A stretch of DNA of 64,000 bases from Quercus robur (GCF_932294415.1 NC_065545.1:18232857-18296856); one strand, 5' to 3'. Numbered from the stretch's first letter, positions 1-10,880 are shown. The notes: generated from the letters alone by a model not told the origin. Made by a program: numbers and translations.

Positions 1-580
1 TATATAGCAATATACCACTTTTTTAGGTACTCGAGCTTGGCAAGCTCGAGTACCATGTTTTTTTAATCCACTATCGCCCCATATTCAAGGAGCCCTATAG
101 TGGCGTTTTTAAGCCCTATAGTGACGTTTTCGGGCCAAAAAACGCCACTATAGGGCCCCTTGAACCTGTTATGGGGACTTATAAAAAATTTTTGCAGGAA
201 AACGCCGCTATAGGGTCCAAAAACGTCACTATAGGGCTTAAAAACGTCACTATAGGGCCCCTTGAACCTGTTATGGGAACTTATAAAAAAATTTTTGCAG
301 GAAAACGCCGCTATAGGGCCCGAAAAACGTCACTATAGGGCCCCTTAACCTGGTATGGGGCTTAAAAACGCCGCTATAGGGCCCGAAAACGTCACTATAG
401 GGCTTAAAAACGCAACTATAGGGCTCCTTGAATATGGGGCGATAGTGGATTAAAAAAACATGGTACTCGAGTTTGCCAAACTCGAGTACCTAAAAAAGTG
501 GTATATTGCTATATAGTTTGGAAACAGTGTTTCTAGGCAAATTATTTTGAAAATTGACGGTAATGGGCCAATTTTGCCAA
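1..580. mobile_element. Fold-back element copy 1, left end cut by window edge
   Basis: Positions 1-136 and 380-515 form an inverted repeat that I aligned base by base: it has three mismatches in 136. Each arm contains its own 29-nt palindrome around CTCGAG (26-54 and 462-490). The loop, 137-379, holds direct copies of a 16-bp motif and a repeat of about 102 bp. Sequence outside the right arm, to about 580, resembles the outer ends of the related elements at 7693-8248 and 36313-36598, so the element probably ends near 580 and starts before base 1. No coding capacity is seen. Long inverted arms point to a non-autonomous DNA transposon, possibly Mutator-like, but the class is inferred. Confidence 0.75.
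92..424. repeat. Array of 16-bp motif AACGYCRCTATAGGGC
   Basis: Eleven copies are visible. Two are inverted (92-107, 113-128). Nine are direct, starting at 141, 201, 222, 243, 304, 327, 367, 388 and 409. Variation is concentrated at two positions (AACG C/T C A/G CTATAGGG). The same motif recurs in the element at 7693-8248 but nowhere else that I saw in the window, so it belongs to this transposon family. Confidence 0.85.
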
Positions 581-3500
581 AAAAAAAACCAAATCTTATC
601 ACAAAGCCCAAAAGCTGTGCTTTTCTGGGGCCCCCAATCCATCAAACAAAAAACTCGCTTGAGGTGTGAGTAGATTTAGATGGTGGCCAAAGCCAAGTCT
701 GCCTGCCCCTATCGCCGGCCTGCAACGTCCAATCAAACCTTAGAGATTGTGACACCAACTTTTGCTTTTCTTTTTCTTTCTTACTTAGCGTGAAGTTGAG
801 CTTTACAAAACTTTTTACATTGTGGTTTTGACGCAAAAATAGAAAAAAGAAGATAGCTTTACAAAAGTTAACAGCCCTGATATGATTATCACCGACAGTA
901 ACCTCTCTTCAAAACTTTTTACGTATGTCTTTCTACTTACGTGTCCTTCTCCCATTTGCTCTCACTCTCCCTTTCATAAATAATAGTTGACTGTGTTTTT
1001 CTTTTACTATATTGTAAACGTTGTATTCTTTATTAGTATTTTTTTTCCTAACCCAAAATATTACCTCGGAACGTAGGGGCATTTGGTATGGTGTTATAAG
1101 TAATGTTTTTCAGTTATTAAACAATATTATACATATTTTTATATATTTTTCACCTATACATATTTTTTAAAAATACAAATAACGTTATTAGAATAATGTC
1201 AGCAAACGCCGTCTTAGACTTCTGACCAAGCAAAGAGTTGCAATGTTACCTAATTTTTTGGGTCTAATCAAGTGTAGATGATGACACTTGGCGATATGGG
1301 TATTATTGTGCTTATGTGGGTCATGGATATGCTAAGATTAGAAGGAATATAGATTAGAGTCATTAGACTTAATTGGTTTGACCAAGAATAAAGCACAATT
1401 GAAATGTGGGCATAAGATCTTGAGGATAATCTTAAACAAAGACTTTTATCTACCAAGTGAATGTGATAAACGAATTTAGACCTTGGTAATAAGTTGTTAG
1501 AACTTAGAAGTAATTGCTTAGGAAAAAACATATAAAAGTTGTTAGAAGTTAGGTTCAGTTTAGACCAACCAAAGCATAAGTTAAGCCTTGAGTCAGAATG
1601 TGATCCAGCCTTGAGATATTATTATTGACCTCAATTTTGATGGTAAGATATTACAAATTATTTTAAAATAAGTGAAGATATGATTACTAGCTTAATGAGG
1701 TATTATTGCTTTTTTTTTTTTTAATGTGAAAAAGATAAGTGAGAAATTGAGAACTCTTTTTCAAATCATCAAGCAGTTTTGGCAAGTAGTACACACCTCT
1801 TTCTTTTTAATTGGTGAGGAATGAGCATTTTAATCCGAATTCTACTCATTTATTTTTATTTTTTGAAAGAATTGAACTATAAAACTATTAACAATACCTT
1901 AAAGCAATTATTAATACTAGAAAAAATTATAATGATGTAGGTAGTAGTTGGTTTAGAAAATAATTTTTATGACAACATACATAAACCCATAAGCTGAAGA
2001 TAGCTATTTTTTAAAAGATATTATTGGATGTATATGATTATCCGACGATAAGATAATTGTTTCATCGCTAGTTATAAGTTGTATCACGTTTGAACATGTT
2101 TTATCAATTTTTTTTTTTTTTACAAAACAGTAATATTTATTATAACACACAAACACAAAAATAATATATAGAGTTTCTTCGCTAAATGAAAAGAAAAATG
2201 AAACAAAGAAAGGATTTTTCTAAATTTTGATTAGGTTTTTCTTCCCTAAATGAAAAGAAAAATGAAATAAAGAAAGGCTTTTCCTAAAATTTGATTAGGT
2301 TTGGGATAAGGTATATATGCATCTGAGCATGAGAATATTAATGACCCAAAAAGGAGAAAAAAGATACCAGTTTCTATCCACTTAATTATGACTCGTGCAA
2401 CACTTTTTTTTATGACTCGTGCACAACTTTGGTTGTGATTCTTATGAACTACTATTAAGTTAGTGGATACATAGATATGATTTTAACAAACAGTAATAAA
2501 CGAGTTTAAAAAAAAAAAGCCTTGCCAATGTGAAGTAAGCAAAGCATGAAACATGAAAAAGTGCTTCTTCAACATCTGATTAGCTTAGCCATATTTCAAA
2601 GAAATATGGAGCAGTTGCCTCTCCTATAGAACCATAGTCTCACACCAGTTGTTAATTTCACCAACAAAAGTAGCAGAGCCCATGTTCTATAAAAATTGTC
2701 TTTCTAAAACCCTTTTTAGCTAGTTGGTCCACTATAAGACAAATTTAGATTCGGCATGCTTGAGTTTGATCAAATAAACTATACTGTTAAACTAGTCAAT
2801 AGTCATGCATGATTTGGTAGAAATTATAGATTCTGATTTTGTTTTGACAAATTGGGTTAATGACACAAAGTACACCCACATGACCATTTTGAAACATACC
2901 ACACAAAAGATGGCAAAAGTGGTAGCTAGCTAGGCATTCATATTGTTCTAAGGTGTGTGACCTTTTTCTCTAGCTCCAGCCAATTGTCATAAAGGACTTA
3001 AATGGTGTTATAAAAATGCAGAAGTATAGTTATTACCATTAATTGCTAGTATGACCCGTTATGATTAGTGTATAAAAATGTGGGGTTACTTAAAATATCC
3101 AACCACAACAAGCCATATTAACGTTTGTGAAGAAAAAAAACTGCGAACAAAAAATTGTACACTTATTCCTTAGCATTACTCATGAAAATGCGAGTTGAAT
3201 AAGATAGAGACATAAAAATGTTTGAAAATTCAACCCTCTTCAAGTGGGTGCACAAAGGCACAAAATAGTTAATGGTAAACATCAAGTGATATATGGTAAG
3301 TTTTAAGGACCCACTAGTTGGGAAACTCTCTATCACACACACAATGATATAGCTTTGAGTTATCAATTCCTTCTGTAGGTTTTTAACAGTATGTATCATG
3401 GTCCCCTGCTAAACTCATTTCTTTCATTTAATGGCCCCCTTGTGGTCCTGATTATGAATCCCCTCCCCTGATGGATACAAGGGCTATAATTCATTGATTA

Positions 3501-5412
3501 AGTTACTTTTGGCCACTCATGGTCCCCCTAATATATGTGGACCACTCATCCAATGGTCAATCTGTCCAAAAGCCTTTGCTTCTGGGGACCAATTTTTTTT
3601 CTCTCTTTTTTCTTGTGACATTGATTTCTTTGTGTGCCATGCACAAGAGGCTGATATTGATATCCTAGGTGAAGGGCCATCCGGGGAATATGATATACCA
3701 GCTTGACTAGAAATGAAAAGATTGGGGGTACTGATATAAGGCCCAACAGTGCCAAGAATCTATCTAAAATGGTTTCTACTATATGAAAGTACATCTATAA
3801 TTTTAGCAATAATGGGTTAAGTAATGGAACATGCTAATAGTGAAGCTTGATTTATAATCAAGTGAAATGATAAACTGTTCAAATTACTATATATTCACTT
3901 AATAAAACCTTTTTTTTTTTTTGGGTAATAAACAAGTAAATATTTGATCCCCCAATTTTCTTTTTCAGGGGCATGGGTTAGGGGAGCAATAAGGGTCTAT
4001 TCAAAGGCTAGAATCTAACCTGTCTTAAATTCCCACACTACTACACTCTATATGTTTCTATTTGGATGACAGAGGAATAAAATTGAGCTCCACAATTGTT
4101 GCTGCACAACTTGAATGCTTGTATGCTTGAATTTAAGCTCCCAGCTGTATGTAAGGAAAAATAACATTATTGTTGCTGCAATGATTATTAGTTAAGTTCT
4201 GCCATCTTTGTTCACACAATTCTTTTTTTTTTTTTTTTTTTTTTTATAAATAATTATTGAGGTGATATGTTATGATTGATACCAATAAAAATGATAGAAA
4301 TGGAAGATCTATCTAAAAATGATACTGATTAAATCACAATTTATCATCTCAATAATTGTGAACATTTTTGTGTTTTATTGGATGTACGATAACTTCCATC
4401 TTCCTCACAAGTTGCTAATAATTTTCTGAAAATGGAAGATCCAAAAACCTGTCCAAATTAAGGAGTAGACAGCTTTACACCACTAAATCACAAATGCTTT
4501 GTTCTAAAAGTCTAAACAAAAACCACCCAAATTCTAAGTCCTATATCTCTCCTTTAAATGGCTTCCAGGCCCTACTTTCCACTTGTATCAACAATCGGTC
4601 AAAAAAAAAAAAAAATGCATGTATTATTGTATTCTTTTTCATTATTACTCATTTATAGTATTTAAAAATCCCATCACTTTAGCTTGAGCTAGTCCACATC
4701 TCTCTCTCTCACAAAGTTTATACAACCATCATTAATTGTATATAGGTACGTGGCCGGTGAGGGGCGGCATATGCTTTTTTGAAGATAGCTTGTATCATAT
4801 AATCATGGTGTTATTTTTCATGTTTATGGGCACCAATACTTTCAATCTCCACAAACACGTGGATTGTGGAAATTTAATGTATGGCAATTTTTTTGGATCT
4901 CTTTCTCATAATACTATAGATATTGGACCATGTCGTTAGGAAGCTCAAGTTGTTGAAAATTGATATGATATGCATAATTGTCCTTGACATTATTTTTTTT
5001 CTTTTCAGTGCTAGTAGTTGTGTACACGGTATACAGAAAAAACACACAAACAAGAAATAAACTATATTATTGTACTACCAATTCCTCAGTGGATACGTTT
5101 TGAGTACAGAACTCTATGACTTAGTCTTTGAAAAAAAAAAAAAAAGATTACTCTCTGTTTTATGGAAGTTGACCTAAATGAACATGATTTTAATTAAGAG
5201 TTGTTTTGTTGAAATGTTAATTGCTTATTTGTTTAAACTTGAAAGTGTGTATAGCTCTAAGATATTACACCACCCAATAACTTGTTATAGAATTCATATT
5301 TTCAAAATCTCATCGTTGAATTACATGTTCTATATGTTTTTAACATATATGCCAATTTTCATACCAATCGGATGTAATTTACCATTCGATTTATAAACTA
5401 TCTTTTATGCAT
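581..5412. other. AT-rich intergenic sequence, no gene recognised
   Basis: Short open frames on both strands have no recognisable domain, no splice logic and no coding-like composition. The stretch holds poly-A/T runs (for example near 4225-4246) and one local duplication at 2173-2301. I see no RNA gene or clear mobile element. Confidence 0.6.
2173..2301. repeat. Tandem duplication, unit about 64 bp
   Basis: The segment around CTAAATGAAAAGAAAAATGA (from about 2173) is followed directly by a second, slightly diverged copy (from about 2237). Both end in TTTGATTAGGTTT. Confidence 0.8.
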
Positions 5413-5420
5413 TATTTTAA

Positions 5421-5591
5421 GAGTAATCCTACAGACACAAACTATTTTACAACATTTTTATAAAGTGTTGATGTGGCCAAACTCTTATTGGTTTTCATCT
5501 AGACCTACCATTAATATCACATTTTCATTTACCAATAATTACTCACCATATCAGCAATTTGTAAAATAGTTTGTGTCTCTAACATTATTCT
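5421..5591. mobile_element. hAT-type MITE, 171 bp
   Basis: The ends are inverted repeats sharing AGACACAAACTATTTTACAA. The left end begins GAGTAATCCTACAGACAC and the right end, reversed, begins AGAATAATGTTAGAGACAC. An exact 8-bp direct repeat, TATTTTAA, flanks it at 5413-5420 and 5592-5599, which is the duplication size of hAT transposons. There is no coding capacity. A probable partial relative lies at 10780-10880. Confidence 0.85.
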
Positions 5592-5599
5592 TATTTTAA

Positions 5600-6169
5600 A
5601 CTACAAAAACTTGAATTTAAACAATTGATTGATGACATGGCTATTGACATCCAATTAAAAAATATTGGGTGGTGTAATATTGTTTAAAGTCACAACAAGT
5701 GTTAACTTGAACCCAACCTCTCTCTATATATATAATTCAATATTTATAATGGGGGCGCATTTAAACATTGGAGATATTCGTTGAAAATCACTAGAAAGTG
5801 TCAATTGAATTATAGCACAAAGATACAATAATATATATTTTTTTAAAGAATGGAAAAGTTAACGAATGTCCTATAGCCATTGATTTAGAAACAATTTTTT
5901 AAAATATTTTATGGGAAAATGATAAACAATTTTTTTGAAAGATTTTTATATTTTTTATTAAAATTGTATCAAAACTTTCTTAAAATAGTTTATTAACAAT
6001 TACTTTAAAGGCATCCGTTAACATGAGCCAACAAAGAAAATTTTGAAAATGCTATATATAAGTGAATAAGCTAACCAAAAGAAGAAAGAAATCCAATGGT
6101 TCAACTGTTTAAGTATGGCCTTTATGCATATCAAAAAACCAAAAAGTATATGGTCTCTATGGAAATGCC
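5600..6169. other. AT-rich spacer, nothing recognised
   Basis: No open frame with a domain, no inverted repeat with target duplication and no RNA gene is seen. It leads into the promoter-like region beginning near 6170. Confidence 0.5.
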
Positions 6170-6657
6170 TTGTAGGCCCATTAAGATCTGGGCTTATGAG
6201 AAAACCATTACTGGCCTGAGAGAACAATCACAAGTTTGGGTCCAACACCATGATTGAATGTAAAGGAGCTTGGATTTAATGGTCCTTTAAATAACTACCA
6301 AACCCAAACCTTCGAACAAAACAACAACGAAATTGAGTTGAAGAGTTGTCTACTGGGCCAATGGGCCTTAGACTCAGTCGGCCATTCTAAATAATTAATG
6401 ATTGCTAGTAGGATTGGGCCTCAGACTCTCAGTTGGGTCCGTATCAATATTACCTATTGGGTCAAATTCGTAAAAAAAAAAGGGCATATTAGTAATAGTC
6501 ATCTCTCACTAACCAAAATACATAAAACCATAAGGGCACTATTGCAAATTCTCAAAACAATAAATACATCTTATTTGTTTTCAGTCTCAGAGTTCAGAAA
6601 CCAAACCCTAATCAAACCAGACCTTCATACATTCCTCAAAAATTCACTGTAAGTCAT
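6170..6657 (+). promoter_or_regulatory. Site II / telo-box promoter and probable 5' exon of an unidentified gene
   Basis: Several Site II-type TGGGCC/GGCCCA motifs cluster here (about 6176, 6355, 6363, 6415). They are followed by a telo-box, AAACCCTAA, at about 6602-6610. In plants this pair is typical of promoters of ribosomal-protein, snoRNA and other growth genes. The leader after the telo-box ends in CACT|GTAAGT, a good splice donor near 6649. No protein exon is recognised downstream before 8.3 kb, so the transcript may be non-coding or decayed. Seen: the motifs and donor. Inferred: transcription. Confidence 0.5.
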
Positions 6658-6728
6658 TAGTTTGGGCAATCCAATCATGCTCTTGTTTGGTTGCCCATAA
6701 ACACTAGGTTCAGAAAACCAAAAGTGAT

Positions 6729-6822
6729 TTTATTTTATTTTCGTTTATTTTGTTTTGTTATGTTTTTGTTCTTCCCTATTTTATTTTCGCTTATTTTGTT
6801 TTGTTATGTTTTTGTTCTTCCC
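6729..6822. repeat. Tandem duplication, unit about 47 bp
   Basis: A T-rich unit containing TTGTTATGTTTTTGTTCTTC is present twice, back to back and nearly identical. It is followed by a T run near 6902-6928. Confidence 0.85.
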
Positions 6823-7094
6823 TATTTTATTTTTATTTTAATTATTATTTTGGGTTTGAGAAACAAGAATCTTATCCCATCTGAGCTTAATTCAATTGGG
6901 TTTTTTTTTTTTTTTTTTTTTTTTTTTTGAATTTGGAAGAAAAGTAAATGTAAAGACTCAATTTTTTTTAAGCCTAGGAACAGAGCAGAAATTGATATGA
7001 TTGCTTAGAGTTTAAAGATTTTGTTTTGATTTCTGATTTTTGGGGATAGCTGAATTTGCTTTTGATTTTTTTGTTTTTTTGGGGTGGAAATTGT

Positions 7095-7225
7095 TATTTG
7101 CTGATGATGACAAACATTAAGGCATGAGCAGCAACAATATTATTTGCGCACTGTGTAGGAATTACTACATGGGTTGTTTGTTGCAAATGAAGAATGTGCC
7201 AAAATGCTAATCTGAGGCTCTCACT
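7095..7225 (+). other. Non-coding unit, copy A (possible small-RNA gene)
   Basis: This segment recurs, diverged, at 7616-7692 plus 8249-8275 (shared: CATGAGC, TTTGCGCACT, GGTTGTT, AATGTG, CTAATCTGAGGC). Copy A has ATGATGA at 7104-7110 and CTGA at 7212-7215, which match C- and D-box consensus. It also has an imperfect hairpin (GCAACAA at about 7131 against TTGTTGC at about 7178). I cannot see a convincing terminal stem and I do not recognise a known snoRNA, so this is only a candidate. It sits downstream of a Site II/telo-box promoter. Confidence 0.3.
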
Positions 7226-7615
7226 TGTGCATTCTACTTTTGTGGAAGGCACTGTATGAAAAAAAATTTAAATTTTTTTAATTAAGGAATTTTTCCCATT
7301 GTTAGAGACAATGGAAAAACTGCGTTCTTAAGATTTACAGGAACTCCAAATGTCTTTGTTTCTGTTATTGTCCTCTGTTTATTCACTTCAGTTAAACTGG
7401 CTTAGATGTTATGGTGGGATTGACTTAATGGCACTAAAAACCCAAAGTTGTGGTTGATTTTAGAATGATTGAAGAAAGACAAAATGGAGATCCAGAAATG
7501 GCTTCCTTTTCATCTTTCTTAATTCTAAATAAGAACCTGTTGGCTGGACTGCTGAGATGTCTGTTGTAATTGCTATGTATTGATGAGTTGCACTACCTGT
7601 GATGGCTACATTCGT

Positions 7616-8275
7616 ACATGAGCTACAAAAATACTTTGCGCACTAAGATTATCTAGATTGGTTGTTGAAACAATGAATAATGTGTCAAAAGGGAGTTTTT
7701 TTTCTAAATAACAATAAATATTAAAAAATTTAGTTAATTGCCACGTTTCAAAACAATTTTGAAAACTAGCATCTCGAGTGTCTAAAACTCGAGTTCCAAG
7801 ATAGAACTCGAGTTTTTAAGTCTCGATTTGCAAGTGGATTAGTTGGAAGTTGGAAAAAAATCAAGCTGAAAATCGAGTTTTAAAGACTCGATTTCCATAA
7901 ATTGAATAAAAACGCCGCTATAAATCTATAAAACGTCACTATAGGGCTTAAAAACGCCACTATAGGACCCCTAAACCTGTACTTATAAAAAAATTTTTTT
8001 GCAGGAAAACGTCGCTATAGGGTTTTAAAACGTCACTGTAAGTCTTAAAAAAACCACCATAGGTTAAATTTTTTTTGCATGAAACTCGAGTTTAAAAGAC
8101 TCGAAATCTAAAGCGAGTCTTTCAGACTCGAGTTCTAATATGGATCTCGAGTTTCTAAAACTCGAGATGCTACTTTCCTATATTGTTTCAAACGTTGCCT
8201 AACTAACTATTTTGAATGGTTGAAGAAATCTGATATGCACAATACCTCTGTCAAAAGGCTAATCTGAGGCATTAT
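7616..8275 (+). other. Non-coding unit, copy B, split by a fold-back element
   Basis: The left part (7616-7692) and right part (8249-8275) together resemble copy A at 7095-7225. The intervening 556 bp are the fold-back element. The 10-bp TGTCAAAAGG occurs at both junctions (7683-7692, 8249-8258). If the insert is removed, the junction resembles copy A (AATGTGTCAAAAGGCTAATC against AATGTGCCAAAATGCTAATC). Confidence 0.5.
7693..8248. mobile_element. Fold-back element copy 2
   Basis: The arms are inverted repeats. The left has AACTAGCATCTCGAG near 7765-7780 and the right, reversed, has AAGTAGCATCTCGAG. Outside these, TTGCCACGTTTCAAAAC (left) matches GGCAACGTTTGAAAC (right, reversed). The arms are packed with short palindromes around CTCGAG, including a perfect 25-nt one at 8144-8168. 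The core carries the same AACGTCACTATAGGGC motif and the same ACTTATAAAAAAATTTTT-GCAGGAAAACG stretch as copy 1. The flanking 10-bp repeat suits a Mutator-like duplication. The inner arms begin about 35 bp inside the stated limits, so the exact ends are uncertain. Confidence 0.75.
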
Positions 8276-8337
8276 TTCTTAAGTAGTTTTACAACATAAG
8301 CGCATAACTTAATGAAAGTAACCTGGATTCTCTATGT

Positions 8338-8665
8338 AGTGTATGTTTGGATTCAACTGAACCTGCGTTTGCGTCTGTCTTGGTGCGTTTTGCTCCTTTT
8401 TTTTTTCTTTTTCTTTTTTTTTTTCTTTTTCTTTTTTTTTTCACGGGTTTTGAGTAATGAACAGTAACCGCAAAAGTTGACTTTCTGCAGTGAACAGTGC
8501 ACATATGCACTGTTTACGGATCCACAAATTTCATTTTTTATCAATTTTTTCATTAAAAATGGGTCCCACAGTACTATTCACACATTTAAAAATTATTTTG
8601 CTACAGTGTTTTCAATTTTCAGTTTTCAGTTTCAACAAAATAAGTTCTATCCAAACACACCCGTA
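8338..8665. mobile_element. MITE of the GTTTGGAT-ended group
   Basis: The left end contains GTGTATGTTTGGATTCAAC and the right end, reversed, GGGTGTGTTTGGATAGAAC. The interior has the CTACAGTG, AACAGTGCA and GGGTCCCACAGTA motifs that recur in the elements at 11125-11339 and 41353-41812. It has no coding capacity; long purine and pyrimidine runs fill its left half. Confidence 0.65.
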
Positions 8666-8809
8666 ATATGGAGTATTGACATATCTGTATAATGCCACAT
8701 TCATGACTGAAAACAATCACACGCAGGATTGAGGATGCTTGAAAACTGTGACATCCCATATGAAAGTGAATACCATGCTCAAGGCTAATTCTACCGTAAC
8801 CTGATATTA

Positions 8810-9700
8810 GTTACCTTTTTCTCACATTTGACAGTTCTATACTTATATTGTGTAGTTCGAATATCACATGTGACAGTTCTTTATCACATTCGGCGGTTTC
8901 GTTACTTTTTTCTCACGTTTGACGATTCTATCCTCATATTGTGCAATTTTAACATCACATGTAACCGTTTTTTTGTCACATTTGGTGGTTCCTTTCTTTT
9001 TTCTCACATTTGATGGCTCCATCTTCACATTGTGCAGTTCCAACATCACATATGATAGTTCTTTTGTCATTTTTAGTGGTTACCTTACTTTTTTCTCACA
9101 TTTGACGGTTCCATCCTCACATTGTGCAGTTCTAATATCACATGTGACAGTTCTTTTGTCACATTCGGTGGTTCCATTTTTCTTTTTCTTTTTTCTCACA
9201 TTTGACAGTTTCATCCTCACATTATGCAGTTCCAACATCACATGTAACAATTTTTTTGTCGCATTTAGTGGTTCTCTTTATTTTTTTTCTCACATTTGAC
9301 GGTTCCATCCTCACATTGTGCAATTCTAACTTCACGTGTGACTTCTTTTATCACATTTGGTGGTTCCTTTTTTTTTTTCCTCACATTTGATGGTTTCATT
9401 GTCACATTAGGCAATACCAACATGACATCTATCTGTACTTTTGTCACATTCAATAGTACTCTATTTTTTTCTCACATTTGACAGTTCCATTATCACACTG
9501 TGCAGTACCAACATCACTTTTGACCGTACTTTTGTCATATTCGGTGGTATCCTAATTTTTTTTTCTCATATTTGATAGTTCCATCATCACATTGGCAATA
9601 CCAATATCACATATGATCATACTTTTGTCACATTCAATGGTTTTTTTTTTACTTACATTTGACAGTTTCGTCACATTAAGCCGTACCAACATTACATATG
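8810..9700. repeat. Satellite A: about 92-bp tandem repeat made of four ~23-bp subunits
   Basis: Copies begin with CTCACATTTGAC or a near variant at 8821, 8912, 9003, 9095, 9195, 9289, 9380, 9471, 9565 and 9652, so the spacing is 87-100 bp. Inside each copy the TCACAT...GTTC pattern repeats four times at about 23 bp, so this is a small higher-order repeat. Open frames across it are periodic by-products, not genes. Confidence 0.9.
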
Positions 9701-10568
9701 GGCGTAGCCAACCCAATCCAACCCCACTAAATTACCTAATAATCGACAAATATATATAACAAAAATACTCCTAAAGTCTCTAAAATTCCAAAATACCCTT
9801 AAATATACTAAAATTACCAAAACACATTCTAACAATTAAAAATTACCAAAATAACCTCGAAACTCTCAAAAATTATTGGGATATCCTTAAAACCTAAAAA
9901 ATGGCCAAAATGACCCTAAAATCTAAAAAATTACTGAAATGCCCTCTAAACCTAAAAAATAATTGAAATACCCTTAGATACTAAAAAAATGGCCTAAATG
10001 ACCATGAAACCTAAAAAAGAAATGACCTTGTAACTTAAAAGGTGACAATAATGCCCTTAGAACCTAAAAAACAACCGTAATGCACCTTAAACCTAAAAAA
10101 TTACCAAAATGCCCATAGAACCTTAAAAATTACCGAAATTACCTTGAAACCTTAAATTTTTTTTGAAATACCCTTGAAACCTATAAAATGACTAAATACC
10201 TCATTAAATTTGAAATGACCAAAATACCCCCGAAACCGTCAACAATTACTGGAATACCCTTAGAACCTACAAAATGATCAAAATACCTTTAAAACCTAAA
10301 AAATGAGCCGAATGACCCTAAAACCTAAAAAAATGTCTGAAATTACCCTAAAACATAAAAAATTATCTAAATAACCAAAAAACCTAAGACAATAACCAAA
10401 ATTACCCCTATAATACTTGAAAATGACCAAAACACCTTCAAAAGCCTTTAAAATTACCAGAAGACCCTTAAAACCTAAAAAATAACTTAATGACACTAAA
10501 ACCTAAAAAATGACCAAAATGACTCCGTAACCTAAAAAATTACTTAAATATGCTTAGAACCTAAAAAA
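9701..10568. repeat. Satellite B: degenerate ~31-bp tandem repeat inserted in satellite A
   Basis: The unit is about 30-31 bp, approximately ACCTAAAAAATTACCNAAATGCCCTTAGA, repeated with much drift over 868 bp. It interrupts one satellite A unit: the left side stops at CATATG and the right side resumes at ATGACCATAC, where an uninterrupted unit reads CATATGATCATAC (near 9611). ATG is shared at both junctions. Confidence 0.85.
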
Positions 10569-10765
10569 ATGACCATACTTTTGTCACATTTGTTGATGCT
10601 CTAATGTTTTTCTCACATTTGACAGCTTCATAGTCACATTGGGCAGTACCAACATCACATGTGACAATTCTTTTGTCACATTTAGTGGTTCCCTAATATT
10701 TTCTTACATTTCACAGTTCTATCCACATATTGTGTTGTTTCAACATCACATTCAACAGTACTTTT
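10569..10765. repeat. Satellite A, block beyond the satellite B insert
   Basis: About two further 91-bp units continue in the same orientation and phase as 8810-9700, with starts at 10612 and 10703. Confidence 0.85.
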
Positions 10766-10779
10766 ACATTTGGGCCCAC

Positions 10780-10880
10780 CACTAAAGTTACTTTTTTACT
10801 CACTAATAACCGCTCATCACAATAGCAATTTCAAAAAAAAAAAAAAAAAAAAATTTGTAGCTCTAGCATTTTCCTCCTTT
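10780..10880. mobile_element. Remnant resembling the 5421-5591 MITE
   Basis: It has the right-hand motif order of that MITE (CACCACTAA..., TACTCACTAATAA..., ATAGCAATTT..., TTTGTAGCTCTAGCATT), with an A run in place of part of the end. No matching left end is seen. Confidence 0.35.

Noticed and set aside
7104-7215. Firm call of a C/D-box snoRNA
   Set aside because: C- and D-like boxes exist, but no terminal stem or convincing guide could be established by eye; kept only as a candidate.
8919-9299. 126-codon open frame
   Set aside because: It is periodic translation of the 92-bp satellite; the same occurs on the other strand.
8810-10765. CRISPR-like regular repeats
   Set aside because: Repeats are contiguous without unique spacers and the genome is a plant's; this is satellite DNA.
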